64,000 nucleotides of DNA from Siphonodentalium dalli (GCA_032622095.1 CP136069.1:155299043-155363042); one strand, 5' to 3'. Positions 44,375 to 57,724 are shown, numbered from the stretch's first letter. Translations and numbers: made by a program. The notes: generated by a model from the sequence alone, not told the origin.

Positions 44375-46123
44375 ACATTATTGGTTCCACGATTTGCTCA
44401 TTACAACGAGGGCACGGTGCCTAACATTATTGTTGTACCATGTGCTTACACGCAGAACTGAGCTGCCTGTCCAGTGTCAGATACGTCTTACAAATAAACA
44501 TTACCGTTCTACGAGTCGCATAATCGTCGTTGTCATGGTCGAACCGGGGCGTTGCCAAATAGTCGACATTGTTACTGCATTTCTGCGTCGAGTTTAACCG
44601 AATATTGCGTCAACACACGTACGAATTTGACAAATCCTACATTTATGCATATCAAAGCTTACGTTGGATGTAAATTTTCGCACTGATAATGTCCCCTTGT
44701 AGCCCAAACAATATTTTTTTTAGATCGGTTTGCGGTTTGGTGTGACGGTCCCGATTTGATTGTTACTAAATTTATGTATAGATCTCATCCCCGTATGATA
44801 TCCGTGAGTCAATCGGGTGGACTTGCAGAGTCTACTGTATACAATGAACACAATAAGCCAACTTTTATCGTCCCAATTATGTAAAAAGCCCCCTTATCTA
44901 AGTTTGTCAAATAATGTCATGTATGATACGGTCGCTGAATTGTTAAAATGCCGTTGCACCGCTCAGATACCCTGATATACGACTGGCCTACTTTATGAAC
45001 GAAATTAGTATTAGGGTCCATTATTTTAGACGAACCGTTGTGCACGGAATGTAATTAATAAAAATTACATAACGAAATAAGTCTTATGTGAATCTTATTT
45101 GGTGGGAATCTATAAAATGATTTTAATAAGAATTGTTTTAAACACCATATATACCATCGTGTGAGTGGTTGAGCTCTGTTTCGTTAATTATGCTATAGCG
45201 TATGATCATATTATTAAGAAATGATTGTAGTAGGTGTGGTCTTTGCATGGGGTACAAGCGGTGTACACTATATGTGCCACTAACGACGACAGCGCCGTTC
45301 CCCCAACTAACACACACCCACTACATACCCGATAATTTGAGACTAACACATTAAGTCTTTCCAATATAGGATTCCCAAACTCCAAGCTACGGTAACGTGA
45401 TCGGTATAAATAACTGGTTTCAGATGCAATTCGGATGAACTCTGAAAAGCACGCCCAACTATTATGCTGACCGCTTTTAGTGATTAGGTCAAATATGTGA
45501 GATATGTTTTTCATTCCTGACTGAAAGGTACTTAATGTTTTAATTATAGCTGACCTACACACGTGTCGTGTTTGACCGACTTATCAACATATGACGCCTT
45601 TTACAAGGAAGTAATAAGCAGTTACAATATATTTACAATAACGAATTGTGTTTTGTAGTTCGCTATAATAAAGCTGTCATCAAACGACCTATAATATCCA
45701 ATACTCTAGATGCAGTCCACGCCCACGACAATAGTAAATTATCCCGAACAAACGTAGCACAATTCACATACAGGTTCGTGCACATATGTATATTTAGAAT
45801 AAGGAGCAGACAGCAAGCTAATACGGGCTACTTCAAAGTAATGTCATCGGGGGAAATGTTACATGTACCTCAGGTGAAAAGATGTATCACCTGAGGTAAA
45901 GAAGACGGAGCAGTTCGGTTTGTTTAGAAAGTTATCGAAGAATGGATACAATAGGGTAGTAACGCGTAACGGACTTGATGGCGTGCATGGCCTTCATATA
46001 TGACAAGTTTTAAAACTAAGTATCTTGGGTCGAATTATATTCCGAGAATACTCGAATGCATATACTTGAATCTGAATTACGCCACGAAAACAGTCGTACA
46101 TGAGCTTATCCATTTCACAAATA
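44375..46123. other. No recognisable feature
   Basis: No coding exon, terminal repeat or array recognised. A short inverted pair, CACCTGAGGT around 45866-45896, is present. Confidence 0.4.
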
Positions 46124-46409
46124 TACGGAAGCGTATTCGGGACATGGTAGAAAAAAATAAAGTCAAAATTTTGACTTTTTATCTCAAAATTTTGACTTTA
46201 TAAACTCAAAATTTTGACTTTTTATCTCGAAATTTTGACTTTCAAACTCAAAATTTAGAATTTTCTAAAAAATAGAATAAGCAGTGTGAATCTATTTTTA
46301 GATAATTCTAAAAAGTCAAAATTTTGACATTCAAAGTCAAAATTTTTAGATAAAAAGTCAAAATTTTGACTTTATTTTTGTTCTACCATGTCCCGAATAC
46401 GCTTCCGTA
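46124..46409. mobile_element. Fold-back MITE with self-complementary internal repeats
   Basis: Terminal inverted repeats of about 55-60 bp begin TACGGAAGCGTATTCGGGAC. The interior repeats AAAGTCAAAATTTTGACTTT, itself a perfect 20 bp palindrome, several times. Total 286 bp. No clear target duplication. Confidence 0.8.
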
Positions 46410-46540
46410 CAAAGTAAGAGGAATTTTAAATTATATCAGCTGATTATAAACCTCATTTAACTCAGGGACAACCGCATTTTACTTTTTCTCTAGATATTCC
46501 CACTTATATCCCCATTCAAAATTGGTCACAGGCTCCCTTA

Positions 46541-47298
46541 ATGGTATCTTGTAATATGATTCCAAGTCTGTTCAACTGGTTCTCCTATTCACTATTACAA
46601 CGAATACATTATGTCATGAAACGATCTTTCGAATACAAGGAGAACGATATTATATCTGCGCTTGTATGGACATTGATCCGGTCGATTATAGAATATGGGA
46701 ACAGCGTGAGTAGTGTATACTTACTAAAACACTCTAGAGCTATCGAGTCAGTTCAAATGAGGGCTACAAAGAATATTTCTAAATTTTGGACATTACCTTA
46801 ACTCTGCAAATCCTGTCTTATGTCGCTCAAGCATCGCCGTAAAATCATGTGTCATTGAGGTGTTTAAACTGATGCACGGATACTATAATATCGACAATAC
46901 CATTATTTTCGAAAAAGCGTCATATAAAAGAACGCGAGGACACAAACTAAAGATACAGAGAAAAAAAACAAACAAATAAAGATGTTCTTCTTCTTTACAC
47001 AAAGGATTGTTTCGTCGTGAAACAATTTTCCAGATCAAATTATTTATGCAAACACACCAGACGAGTTCAACAACAAAACGATGCTGTTTTCTGGTGCAAA
47101 AGATTCGAATTTTACTAACTGCATAAATATAATATACAGTACGGACAAATTCATACAATATGAACGGTCGTTCCATCTAAATACTTTATATTAATTTATT
47201 ATTGCAAGGGGTAAAAGTCATCGCGACTTATCCCCTAAAATTGATGATGATGATGATGATGGATGATGATGATGATGATGATGACGACGATGATGATG
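46541..47298 (+). mobile_element. 5'-truncated CR1-group LINE fragment
   Basis: The C-terminal RT region is recognisable: SIIEYGNSV, AIESVQMRATKNISKF, then in another frame VIEVFKLMHGYYNID and KRTRGHKLKIQ. The 3' end has a hairpin (GGGGTAAAAGTC / GACTTATCCCC) followed by (GATGAT)n at 47240-47298. At least one frameshift and a stop. Confidence 0.7.
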
Positions 47299-47412
47299 AA
47301 CATAAAGATGTGTGTACATCCTGCTGACAAGATGCTTTGAATAGATCATTACCTTGCGGTTCAAAAAGTATACCGCTGTTTTTCTCACAACATTCGCGGT
47401 CATAAACCTCAT

Positions 47413-48263
47413 TGTGATGACATAAATAAATTTAATGTAATTGTGATGACATAAATAAATTTAATGTAATTGTCGGTAAACTTAAGCAAAGATTACGAAA
47501 TGAACACGTCGCCGAATTTATCAAATCGATCTTCGATGACAACAAGAAAAGTGGTGAAAATAAATTACGAACTTATAGGCTTTTTAAAGATAACTATTCT
47601 ATGGAGAAATATCTTATTGGAACAAAATGTGTGGAAGATAGAATGCGTTTTACAAGGCTAAGGATTAGTAACCACAATTTATCCATTGCAAAAGGTCGAC
47701 ATTTCAAACCGAAGAAGAAATCCATTGAATATCGAATATGTTTACATTGTCCGATCAAACAGAAACTAGTTTAAGATGAATTTCATTTTATAATGAAATG
47801 TCCGTTATATGCTGATTTGAGAAATGAACTATATGAAGTAATGAACGTGCAATATAATGGATTTAGCGCTATGTCAGAAACTCGGCAATTCAATTTGATT
47901 CTCAAAAATGAAAAACCAGATTCTTGTTATAAAATATGCAACTTGATTAGAAAATGTTTTGATCGAAGATCCCAGCAGTAGCAACTATATGTAGAGTAAT
48001 ATTCAACCAAACTGCATGGTTGCATCCTATACATGTATATAAATGTATATAAGGTAGTTTTCATTTCAAAGTATTAAGAGGCACTTATATATATATTATA
48101 TTGTATATGAACTAATAAATAACTAATTATATATTCAATGAAATAACTACATCACTTGTTGTATATTACTTGTTGTTGTATTTATTTAATATTGTTATTG
48201 TGTGCATACAGCCTTACACGGTGTTTTATGCTAATAAATGTTATGTTATGTTATGTTATGTTA
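47413..48263 (+). mobile_element. 5'-truncated LINE fragment, C-terminal zinc-motif region
   Basis: Encodes KLRTYRLFKDNYSMEKYL, LRISNHNLSIAKGRH, then CLHC and, after an in-frame TAA, DEFHFIMKCPLYADLR. This is the Cys/His-rich C-terminus typical of I/Nimb-like elements (tentative), and it resembles the C-terminus of the LINE at 49354. The 3' UTR ends in (ATGTT)n at 48240-48262. A 22 bp duplication (GTGATGACATAAATAAATTT) lies at its left edge. Confidence 0.65.
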
Positions 48264-49353
48264 AGATGACATACATGAGGGCGTTGAGTGTGGTGTGTTC
48301 ATGTCGATGTATAGGAAGAAAACACACGGAAAGTTCCTACATTATGTTAATGTGACACCTATAATAAATTAGGCGGCCATAACCATGCATAATGGCAATG
48401 TCGCGTGCTATCTCTGGTTTTGTGGTTTACTAAAAATAAAGTTGTGCTCTCGAAATAGACATAATAAACACACGATGGGGCGCTGGAAGGAACTAATTAT
48501 TTCCCATTATAGGGCGTGGTGTTAGCGTTCTGTCTCGACTTTCCCCTTCAATTCCAGAGGAACCAAACCTGGGACATAATTTGAATTGGAAAAATATTCG
48601 GGGTACGGGTCTTTTCAGTTTAAATTTCTCGCTTTCATAACTACCAATTCAGCAGCAAATTTTGAAAACACAAATTCACCTACTCTATATCATTTATAAT
48701 CCCAAATTCCCACAATAATAAATACAGTTCATATTCAATAAATACATGATCTGATCAGGAAATGCATATTTTAAAATTTTATGCATTTAATTTTCTGAAG
48801 ATAATACACTAATCGGGTGCCTGGGATGTTTTAATCCGTAGAATAGTACCCCTGTATTTTTCCAGCGAGAGTATTTAATAAGTTTAATTGAATTGAATTA
48901 AGAAGTTTCAAAACAACATCTCGATAGCCCATGTTGCACATGTATGCGTCCACCAATGCGAAGATGCTGATAACTATTTCTGCATATGTTCCCGCTATAA
49001 CTTTTGAACGAATGGATATATATATTTCGCTATATATAGAGAGAAGGATTTAAACTTACACATATGAATGATTTTATGTCTGGCATCCAGAACACCCGTA
49101 CCAAACGAAACGTGAAACTAATCAAAATATTCCAACAACTTATTGCAACGAAATTGTTTTGATCACGACAATTAACTAATTAATTAAGGAAAATATCATG
49201 TTCCGCCGCACCAAACACAATGCAATGGGTGCTGGCACCTCCAGTCGAGGCGATAAATAACAACATTAATAACTCACCCCCACTTCACTCACCCCCCCCC
49301 CAACCCCAAACCTGAAACTAAACCCACCACCCCCACACCTATATTTTCCTGAT
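48264..49353. other. No recognisable coding; possible 5' UTR of next LINE
   Basis: The C-rich stretch at 49275-49345 directly upstream of the LINE ORF may be its 5' region. Nothing else is recognised. Confidence 0.4.
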
Positions 49354-50545
49354 TTGATAGAGAAAAACACTCAGCACCCCTTAATAAATAATCTACCCAT
49401 CCAAACAGATATGCAGCATAAAAATAACACGGCGCACGGTGATGCTGATTGTGATGCTGATGATGATAATGATGATGTTGACGACGATGATGTTGAAGAT
49501 GGCGATGGTGAAGACGACGATGTTGGTGATGATGATGATGAAGACGACGACGATGATGGTGAGGGTAATACGAGTGAAGGTGTTGGTAAGGTAAATGTAT
49601 TAGCACTCAATGTTGGTAGCTTACGTAAGCGACTACATTATCCAGAATTCATTTCATTACTGAACACATTTGACATAATCTGTCTGTCAGAAACAAAGCT
49701 ATTCGCGGGTGAATCGATTGATATACCTAACTTTGACGTTGTGTCACAGAGGGGAAGGCCAACATCAGGCAACAGTTGTGCAGGTGGATTAATTGTTGCG
49801 ACTAACCGGTTAACAGGTATAAAAGTGAAAAACATCGATTGTGCTTTGGAGAACATGTTATGGGTTCAACGTTCAACCCATGATAACGTTACCTCACGAT
49901 GCCTTCTTATTGGTTTTGTTTATATTCCCCCAGAGAATACAAAATATGTTAATAATAACTAGAATGCAGAATTAGAAGGGGAGCTTCTTCAAAAGCGTGA
50001 ACATGATGTAGATATTCTTCTAGTCTGTGACTTTAATGCCCGCACAGCGCGCTTAGATGATCGTATTGAGTTAACAACCGACTCACACCCTGATATCACA
50101 AAACCCTCACTTGTGCGAGTATATGTTCGATTGTGATAATATGGCCACTTTTGATATTCCGGAAAGATGTACCGATGACACTGGTAAAGCTAACTCATTT
50201 GGCTATAAACTAATTCACACCTGTCAATTTGGGAACATATATATACTGAATGGTCGCGTTGGAAAAGACAAGGGGATTGGCAAACGAACATGCCGCAATG
50301 CAAGTTTGGTTGATTATGCCATTGGATCGAGGACTGTTTTTGCTTATGTTACTGATTTTGAAATATTAGATTTCTGTTCTCTTTTTTCTGACGTCCATTG
50401 TGGAATTAGTGTCCAACTAGACTTACGACATTTGAGTATTGCGCGTACAGTCGATGTGGCGAATGACAAGGTAAGTTTTGCGTTGGGACCGAGGATAACA
50501 CCATTACATGGGATAACCTCAAGTCTGAAGAATATACGAAACACG
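49354..50545 (+). pseudogene. LINE acidic leader and APE endonuclease
   Basis: Residues about 33-70 are almost all Asp, Glu and Gly, encoded by GAT/GAC repeats (49440-49570). Endonuclease follows from about residue 78: catalytic Glu in LSETKL, DFN in VCDFNARTARLDD, and the C-terminal SDVHCGI where SDH is usual. A TAG at 49960 and frameshifts near 50105 and 50475 break it. Confidence 0.75.
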
Positions 50546-50574
50546 TCAGCGAACGTCTTGATGCATTACGTAAC

Positions 50575-52783
50575 ATGATGAACTGTGTGGAAATGAATCC
50601 CACAAGACATGGTATAAATAATTTGGCCCATTTGATCTCTCGTGTTTTATCGGAATCGGCAGTTGATACATTTGGGACTTACCGTGAACGCAACAAGCGT
50701 ACAAAACAAACATGCAAACCAGATCAGAGGTGGTTCGATTATGAATGTCGTAGTTACCGAAAGAAATTCAATTCTGCGCGGAAACGATATAACAGAAATA
50801 AGTCAAAAACCACCAAATCTGATCTAAGACAGGTGAGTACATGGTATAAGAAAATTATGGAAGAATTAGAATGTACAGATCACCTTAACCTACCAATTTG
50901 TTCAGAAGAGATATCTGCTGTTGTCGGGGCCATGAATCAAACAAGGCTGTAGGTATCGACAACGTGAACAACAGTTACATTAAATACACACTTAATATAT
51001 TACTGCCATTTTATACTAGGTTATTTAATTTGATTCTTGATACTGGATTTTTTCGTGATGTCTGGACAACCGGTATGATTAAGCCATTATATAAAAATAA
51101 GGGCGACAGATTATGTCCCGACTCTTATAGAGGCATAACCTTACTGAGTTGCGTCGGTAAGTTATTTACTGGTATTATCAACAACAGACTTAATAGTTAC
51201 GTAGAAGAAAACCACATACTTAAAGATAATCAATCCGTTTTCGGAAAGGTAGATCTAAATTAGACAACATCTTTAATTTATACAGTTTAACAGAAATATA
51301 TTTGCGGAATGGGAGAAAACTTTTCTGCTCATTTATAGATTTCAAAAAAGCGTTTGATACTGTTTGGAGAGAGGGCCTATGGGTAAAACTTTTACGAAAT
51401 GGTATAAACGGTAGGATTTTCAAAGTTATTCGTAACATGTATGACTCAACTAAATCTTGTGTATTGAAAGGTGACGTAAGATCTGAGTATTTCATATATA
51501 ATATAGGTGTTAAACAGGGTGACCTGTCACCTTTACTCTTTTCAATGTATTTGAATGATCTTGAAGACTTTTTAGAAAATTGCGCTGTAAATGGACTCAA
51601 GTACTTGAATGATCAAGCCTTTAAACATATTGGTTGTTATCTGAAACTTTGGTGCATCTTGTACGCTGATGACACCGCTTTATTGGCGGATAACCCTACT
51701 GATATGCAGCGACTTCTTGATGCATTCGCAGACTATTGCGAATCATGGGAACTTACCGTCAACGTATAAAAGACAAAGGTTACGGTTTTCGGAAATAAAC
51801 GTATTCACACGCCGCCAAAGTTTATCTTGAACGGTAACGAGCTTGAAATTGTGGACGAATTTACATACCTTGGTATTGACTTGTTCTATAACGGCAGATT
51901 TTGTCGTGCAGTCAAGAAAACTCGGATAAAAGCTACTAAAGCAATATACGCGCTACTTTCGAAAGTGTGTAATCTTCATTTATCTGTCGATTTATCTTTG
52001 AAACTATTTGACTATCTAGTCCAACCGATTTTATTGTACGGTTGTGAGATTTGGGGGTTCGAAAATTGTCGCGATATTGAAACGGTACACTTATGATTTT
52101 GTAAAACATTGACGAATATGAAAAGTAGCACGCCGAGTTATATGGTTTATGGAGAGTTAGGCCGATGGCATCTTTCTATTGAGATCAAGAAGAGAATGAT
52201 CTCATATTGGTGCCGTATTATAAAGAAAGATATAGGTATAACATCAGTACTTTATAAATTATTGCTTGAATTGCACAAAACTAAACGCGTACGTTATATT
52301 GATCATATTTCAGGAGTTATCGAGTCCGCAAATCTCAATGATAACTGGGACAACCAAACTCCTCTGCCATGCAGCTCCTTTAGAAGATTTAATGATACAC
52401 TAATTCAAGAGTTTAGAACTCAGTGGCGAATCGATGTTGATTCTTCGGATAGAGGGGAGTTTTATAAACACATGAAAGTACAGCCTTCAATTAGCTGGCA
52501 CTACATGAACATGCCATTTGGCATGATGGTTTACGTTCAGAAAATGAGAACGTCCAATCATAGATTAGGTGTTGAGACCGGTAGATGGAAAAAACGGAAT
52601 CGCAATCATAAAAGCAGCAACAAAGATAGTTCATGCGCACTTTGTAACGCCTTGCTATGCGATGAATTCCATTTTATTATTATGAACAATTACGAAACAA
52701 ATACATTCCGAAGGCATGTTATGACGAACCTTCGAGAGAACTATTATTCGAACTTCTTAACTCGACCAACCCTGACATATTAA
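50575..52783 (+). pseudogene. LINE reverse transcriptase and C-terminal domain
   Basis: Basic linker (YRERNKRTKQTCKPDQRWF), RT fingers (AVGIDNVNNSYIKY, MIKPLYKNKGD, YRGITLLSC), palm (FIDFKKAFDTVW, GVKQGDLSPLLFS, YADDTALLA), thumb-like YGCEIWGFE, MVYGELGRWHLS, then the C-terminal CALCNALLCDEFHF motif. Frameshifts near 50940 and 51240, and stops at 51767 and 52094. Confidence 0.8.
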
Positions 52784-53110
52784 ACAATTTGGCAATCTTT
52801 ATAAAACTCGGGTTGAAAAAATGTTAGTGGAAAGGACACAATCATGAATGATGAATAAGATTCGTAATAAATGCAAATATTGTTTGTTTGTTTGTAGCTT
52901 TATTGTGCGTGTTTTGTATATGTTTAGTGTATGCTAATGATGCGTGTTTGTTTGTTTCAATTTGTCAACTGTATCTTGTATGTTTACAACATCTAGTTTA
53001 TTGTGATCATTATATATAATGTTCTATATGTGTAAATAATGTAAATAGTTAACCATCGCTCATGTTCCATGTAAAAATGGCTGAGATTAAAGCATCATTC
53101 ATTCATTCAT

Positions 53111-53342
53111 GTGCACATTTATAATATGCATAATGCATACGTTGAACGACCACATTATTGCCCCCCCCGGGCCTATATCACCTCGACTGATTGAGTCATT
53201 AAACATTCTGAATTCTCAATTCAGCCATCTCACGTCACCCCACCATCTTATAGTATATACCATCTGACAACAACGAGCTTCCGCATCCGTTCACAGTGCT
53301 CCATCCTCAGTGTTCACATGTGAACAAATTAATATATTGTTG
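53111..53342. other. No recognisable feature
   Basis: A short C-rich tract at 53161-53168; otherwise nothing recognised. Confidence 0.5.
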
Positions 53343-53480
53343 CAACATGGCGGTTTTGCGCTCCAAAATCCTCCTAATATTATTCGCTTTTCGATTCCCC
53401 CGGTATCGAAACAGGTCGATAAATACACGAACTGCCTTTCTACTAGCATTCTGTGTCATGCAGTAATGAAAATTACAACT
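53343..53480 (+). repeat. Dispersed repeat family R1, copy 3
   Basis: The best-preserved copy for comparison with 15174-15300 and 81-240. It holds GCGCTCCAAAATCCTCCTAA, ATTATTCGCTTTTCGAT, CCGGTATCGAAACAGGTCGA and CTGCCTTTCTACTAGCATTC. Confidence 0.65.
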
Positions 53481-54950
53481 TTGAATACGATGTTATAGAC
53501 ACGCCGATATTTTATATTATATAAATACTATAGTACTTCGTGAATCACTATATTAGCACTTCAAGATTATGCCATTGAGAATTGAAACCGGGGTGACAGG
53601 AATTCACAGTTAATCCTGACTATGCCACCCCCTCACTCTTACACATACATTTTATAATATTAGAATTTGTAATAAGCTTCGAAAAATAAGTGACACCCAT
53701 TGGCATATCCAACGAAATGTGATGTTTTCAACAAAAACCGTGTTACAAGAGATAAAGTTAAGTAAGTTTACAAATTAAAACACTTATTGTTTTTTTAGTT
53801 ATGCACAACCACGTTTTAAAATGGACAAAACGCGCCAAATTGTACTTTTTTTTTTGGAAAAGAGTCAATACAAGACTAAGGATTCATTTAGGTCCAACAG
53901 TCAATTTTCATCAGCTTTTTTGTAGAATTTACTTCACAGTGTGATTAACCCAGTATATTTAAGAGATTATCAGAAATATAGGAGATATGGATATCAATTT
54001 ATTGAGTTACGGGCATCAAATATGGCATTTCTTCACGCTTGTTTCATCGCCCGTAAGTTCACAAAATTAAAAACACATTTTGTTCAAGAATATTTTTGTC
54101 TTCTCAATCATAAATACATAAGTAATACTTTGTTTGTACAAAATCTAGTGAGATAAATACTAAAACATAAAGCCCTTCATTTTTCTCTAGTTTTTTAAAA
54201 TACTTGACCATAAAATATTGATTTTAGCTAATTCTGAGAAACTGAGACTCTGAAATAAAATAAAATCCCAAATTTGGAGGTACGTAATTTAGAATATATA
54301 CTCAACGAATCTACGTAGGTTTTCTGTCCTGTAACCGGAAGGATTTATGAAATGGAGGTTTTTATATACATCCTTGAAAAGCTGTAAATTTATACCCAAT
54401 TTTTACAATTTTATTCCACAAAATTCACCAATTTCGTATTTCTTGTTTCTTTTTTTTAATTATTAGTATGTTGTTTATAATAGGTTAATGTGCGTATTGC
54501 TGCAAAGAAATATTGTTTTGCAATTAGATTGAGGTTTGGCATTCTTTTCTCGTAAATGCATTGGAATATTCCAGATATACTAAAATTAAAGAACGTTTAC
54601 TTCATTTCTGGGCTAACAATTGAAAACATCTAAACAATTTCTATGACCCTGGCCACACTCTTTTCAAAGCCGACTGAAATTTGTTCAGATAATTTGATAG
54701 AAGGAACCAGAATTTAGTATGAAATATGTTGTTTTCATACCAAAAGTCGAATATGTTTGTACTTTCGATCAGATGTTTGGACTGAAATGGCAATCATTTG
54801 GAGAAATTTGCAGACCATAGGAGAGGGTAGGTTGGAAATTTACAACGTTGGAAAGTTTGAGGTACCAGCTGGAAAATTCTGACCTAAATGTGCACATGGA
54901 ATTTATCAGACATGGACATTTCGGCCAGATTCAAGGGGATGAGGCTGGAA
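53481..54950. other. No recognisable feature
   Basis: AT-rich; no coding sequence or repeats recognised. Confidence 0.45.
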
Positions 54951-56587
54951 ATATCAAGACGGACACTCCTCAGCGGAGACCATATAGCTACGTCCTATAG
55001 TACAGGTTATCGCGGACACTCCTCAACGGAGACCCTATATACAGCTACGTCCTGTAGTGCAGGTTATCGCGGACACTCATCATCGGAGACCCTACATACA
55101 GCTACGTCCTATAGTGCAGATTATCACGGACACTCCTCATCGGAGACACTATAGCTACGTCATATAGTGCAGGTTATCGCGGACACTCATCATCGGAGAC
55201 CCTATATACAGCTACGTCCTATGGTGCAGGTTATCACGGACACTCCTCATCGGAGACCCTATATACAGCTACGTCATGTAGTGCAGGTTATCGCGGACAC
55301 TCCTTATCAGAGACCCTATATACAGATACGTCCAATAGTGCAGGTTATTGCGGACACTCCTCATCGGTGACCCTATATACAGCTACGTCCTATAGTGCAG
55401 GTTATCACGGACACTCCTAAACGGAGACCCTATATACAGCTACGTCCTGTAGTGCAGGTTATCGCGGACACTCCTCAGCGCAGAACCTATATACAGCTAC
55501 GTCATGCAGTTCAGGTTATTGCGGACACTCCTCATCGGAGACCCTATAGCTACGCCCTATAGTGCAGGTTATCACGGACACTCCTCGTCGGAGACCCTAT
55601 AGTTAAGTCCTATAGTGCAGGTTATTGCGGACACTCCTCATCGGAGACCCTATATACAGCTACGTCCTATAGTGCAGGTTTTCACGGACACTCCTCATAG
55701 GAGACCCTATATACAGCTACGTCCTATAGTGCAGGTTATCACGGACACTCCTAAACGGAGACCATATATACAGCTACGTCCTGTAGTGCAGGTTATCACG
55801 GACACTCCTCAGCGGAGACCCTATATACAGACACGTCCTATAGTGCAGGTTATCGCGGACACTCCTCATCGGAGACCCTATATACAGCTACGTCCTATAG
55901 TGCAGGTTATCGCGGACACTCCTCATCGGAGACCCTATAGTTAAGTCCTATAGTGCAGGTTATCGCGGACACTCCTCATCGGATACCCTATATACAGCTA
56001 CGTCCTGTAGTACAGGTTATCGCGGACACTCCTCGTCGGAGACGCTATATACAGCTACGTCCTATACTGCAGGTTATCACGGACACTCCTAATCGGAGAC
56101 CATATAGCTACGTCATGTAGTGCAGGTTATCGCGGACACTCCTCATCGTAGACCCTATATACAGCTACGTCCTGTAGTGCAGGTTATCGCGGACACTCCT
56201 CAGCGGAGACCCTATATACAGCTACGTCCTATAGTGCAGGTTATCGCGGACACTCCTCATCGGAGACCCTATAAACAGCTACGTCCTATACTGCAGGTTC
56301 TCACGGACACTCCTCATCGGAGACCCTATAAACAGCTACGTCCGGTAGTGCAGGTTATCACGGACACTCCTCGTCGGAGACCATATATACAGCTACGTCC
56401 TATAGTGCAGGTTATCGCGGACACTTTTCAGCGGAGACCCTATATACAGCTACGTCCTGTAGTGCAGGTTATCACGGACACCCCTCGGCGCAGAACCTAT
56501 ATACAGCTACGTCCTGTAATGCAGGTTATTGCGGACACTTCTTATCGGAGACCCTATAGCTACGTCCTATAGTGCAGGTTATCGCGG
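54951..56587. repeat. 57 bp minisatellite, about 28 copies
   Basis: The unit contains GTGCAGGTTATCGCGGACAC and TCCTCATCGGAGACCCTAT. Some units are 51 bp, lacking a 6 bp ATACAG. Because 57 and 51 are multiples of 3, two frames stay open for long stretches, giving 19-residue repeats VQVIADTPHRRPYIQLRPI or YSAGYRGHSSSETLYTATS. Stops recur in both frames across the array, so I do not call a gene. Confidence 0.95.
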
Positions 56588-57156
56588 TGTCTTGAATTTG
56601 ACAAACACTTTGAAAAATTAAATTTTCCTAAAACTGCAGGGTTCGATTTGACACCAAATTAGTGAACACTTACGGAGCCAAGTTGCCATTCACAGGAAAT
56701 ATACCTGCAATCTACATACGCATACAGCTGTTTGACAACGAAAGGAGTAGAAACGTTCATAAATTAGAACGCTCTTTGTTATCGACCACTTTGGGGGAGG
56801 CGCGGCGGTTTGGTCATTTTGGCAGAACGACAAAAAAAATCGAAACGCGTTAAAACTTCCACTTTTGAAAGTCGATATTTGGTAATCAGAAACATCCTAA
56901 TTGGCCAATGAGTATGATCTAATTATTTTCTGCATGGGGTAGAAACGTAACAATGCTAGGTTCATGTGTATACCAACAGGACTCACTAATAACATCGCAA
57001 TAGTATGGCCGGACAGGTTGACCAGGGTTATGAGAAAGTGATAACAAAAACGTATGTACATATATCAAAATTTAGTTTGCATTATGTCGAAAAACATCTT
57101 TCAGCGTATGTGTCTATCGATAACGGTTTTGTTTCAATGTAGTCCTATCTAAGGAA
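56588..57156. other. No gene; short similarity to 4592-4650
   Basis: TTAAAACTTCC followed by GTCGATATTTGGTAATCA at 56850 parallels TTAAAACTTCC...GTCGATATCTGGCAATCA at 4592, the right flank of the TTAA MITE there. Confidence 0.4.
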
Positions 57157-57724
57157 TCTATATCTATATTTGCGAATGTCTGTCTGTCTGTCTGTGTTCT
57201 ATAGAAATTCACAGGGCACCATCTAGATGATACAAAAGGGGTCTACTAGGGGTAACTTTTTACGAGAAAGATAATGGTGTGGGTTATAATTTTCTAAAGT
57301 GACGCCGTTGTTGTTAGGGGCAGAAAGGGGGAGGGGCAGAATTTTGTTTTGTCGCCGATTGCCACGAAATTTACATATAATCATCCACATGATATGAATA
57401 ATCTAATGGTGTGGTTTAAATATGTCAAAAGTGGCGTCGTTCGAGTCAGGAATGCACGGAAGGGGAGAGGGGCACCAAAATTGCTAAAACTAATTTTAGC
57501 GCCGATTTCCACCAAATTGTTATATATTCTTCTTCGTGATACAAGGATTCTAATTATGCGATTTAAGGACGCCAAAATTGTGTCGTTTGGATGAGAGATT
57601 GGGGGTGGTGGGCACTAAATTTGATAAGAATGGGTTTAGTCGCCGATTGCTTCCACACTTATACAAAATCATCGACATGGTATGAGGAGTCTAATGATGT
57701 GGCTTAAATCTGTCAAAAGTGGCC

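Larger units (their letters stand above)
49354..53110 (+). mobile_element. Near full-length LINE, I/Nimb-like (broken)
   Basis: The ORF starts at 49354 with an Asp/Glu-rich segment, followed by APE endonuclease (ALNVGSLRKRL, IICLSETKL, VCDFNAR, SLVDYAIGS, FSDVHCGI), RT (FIDFKKAFDTVWREGLW, GVKQGDLSPLLFS, ILYADDTALLA, FTYLGIDL) and a C-terminal Cys/His motif (CALCNALLCDEFHF). The ORF region ends at 52783. The 3' UTR ends in (ATTC)n. At least three in-frame stops (49960, 51767, 52094) and about four frameshifts make it inactive. Clade assignment is from RT motif style and tentative. Confidence 0.8.

Noticed and set aside
47470-47990. Host zinc-finger gene
   Set aside because: The Cys/His motif and (ATGTT)n tail match a LINE C-terminus, and the 5' side is truncated.
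55167-56572. Protein of 19-residue repeats
   Set aside because: Both open frames are repeatedly interrupted by stops within the array, and no start or upstream exon supports translation.
54951-56587. CRISPR-like array
   Set aside because: Units are contiguous tandem repeats without unique spacers, and the genome is eukaryotic.
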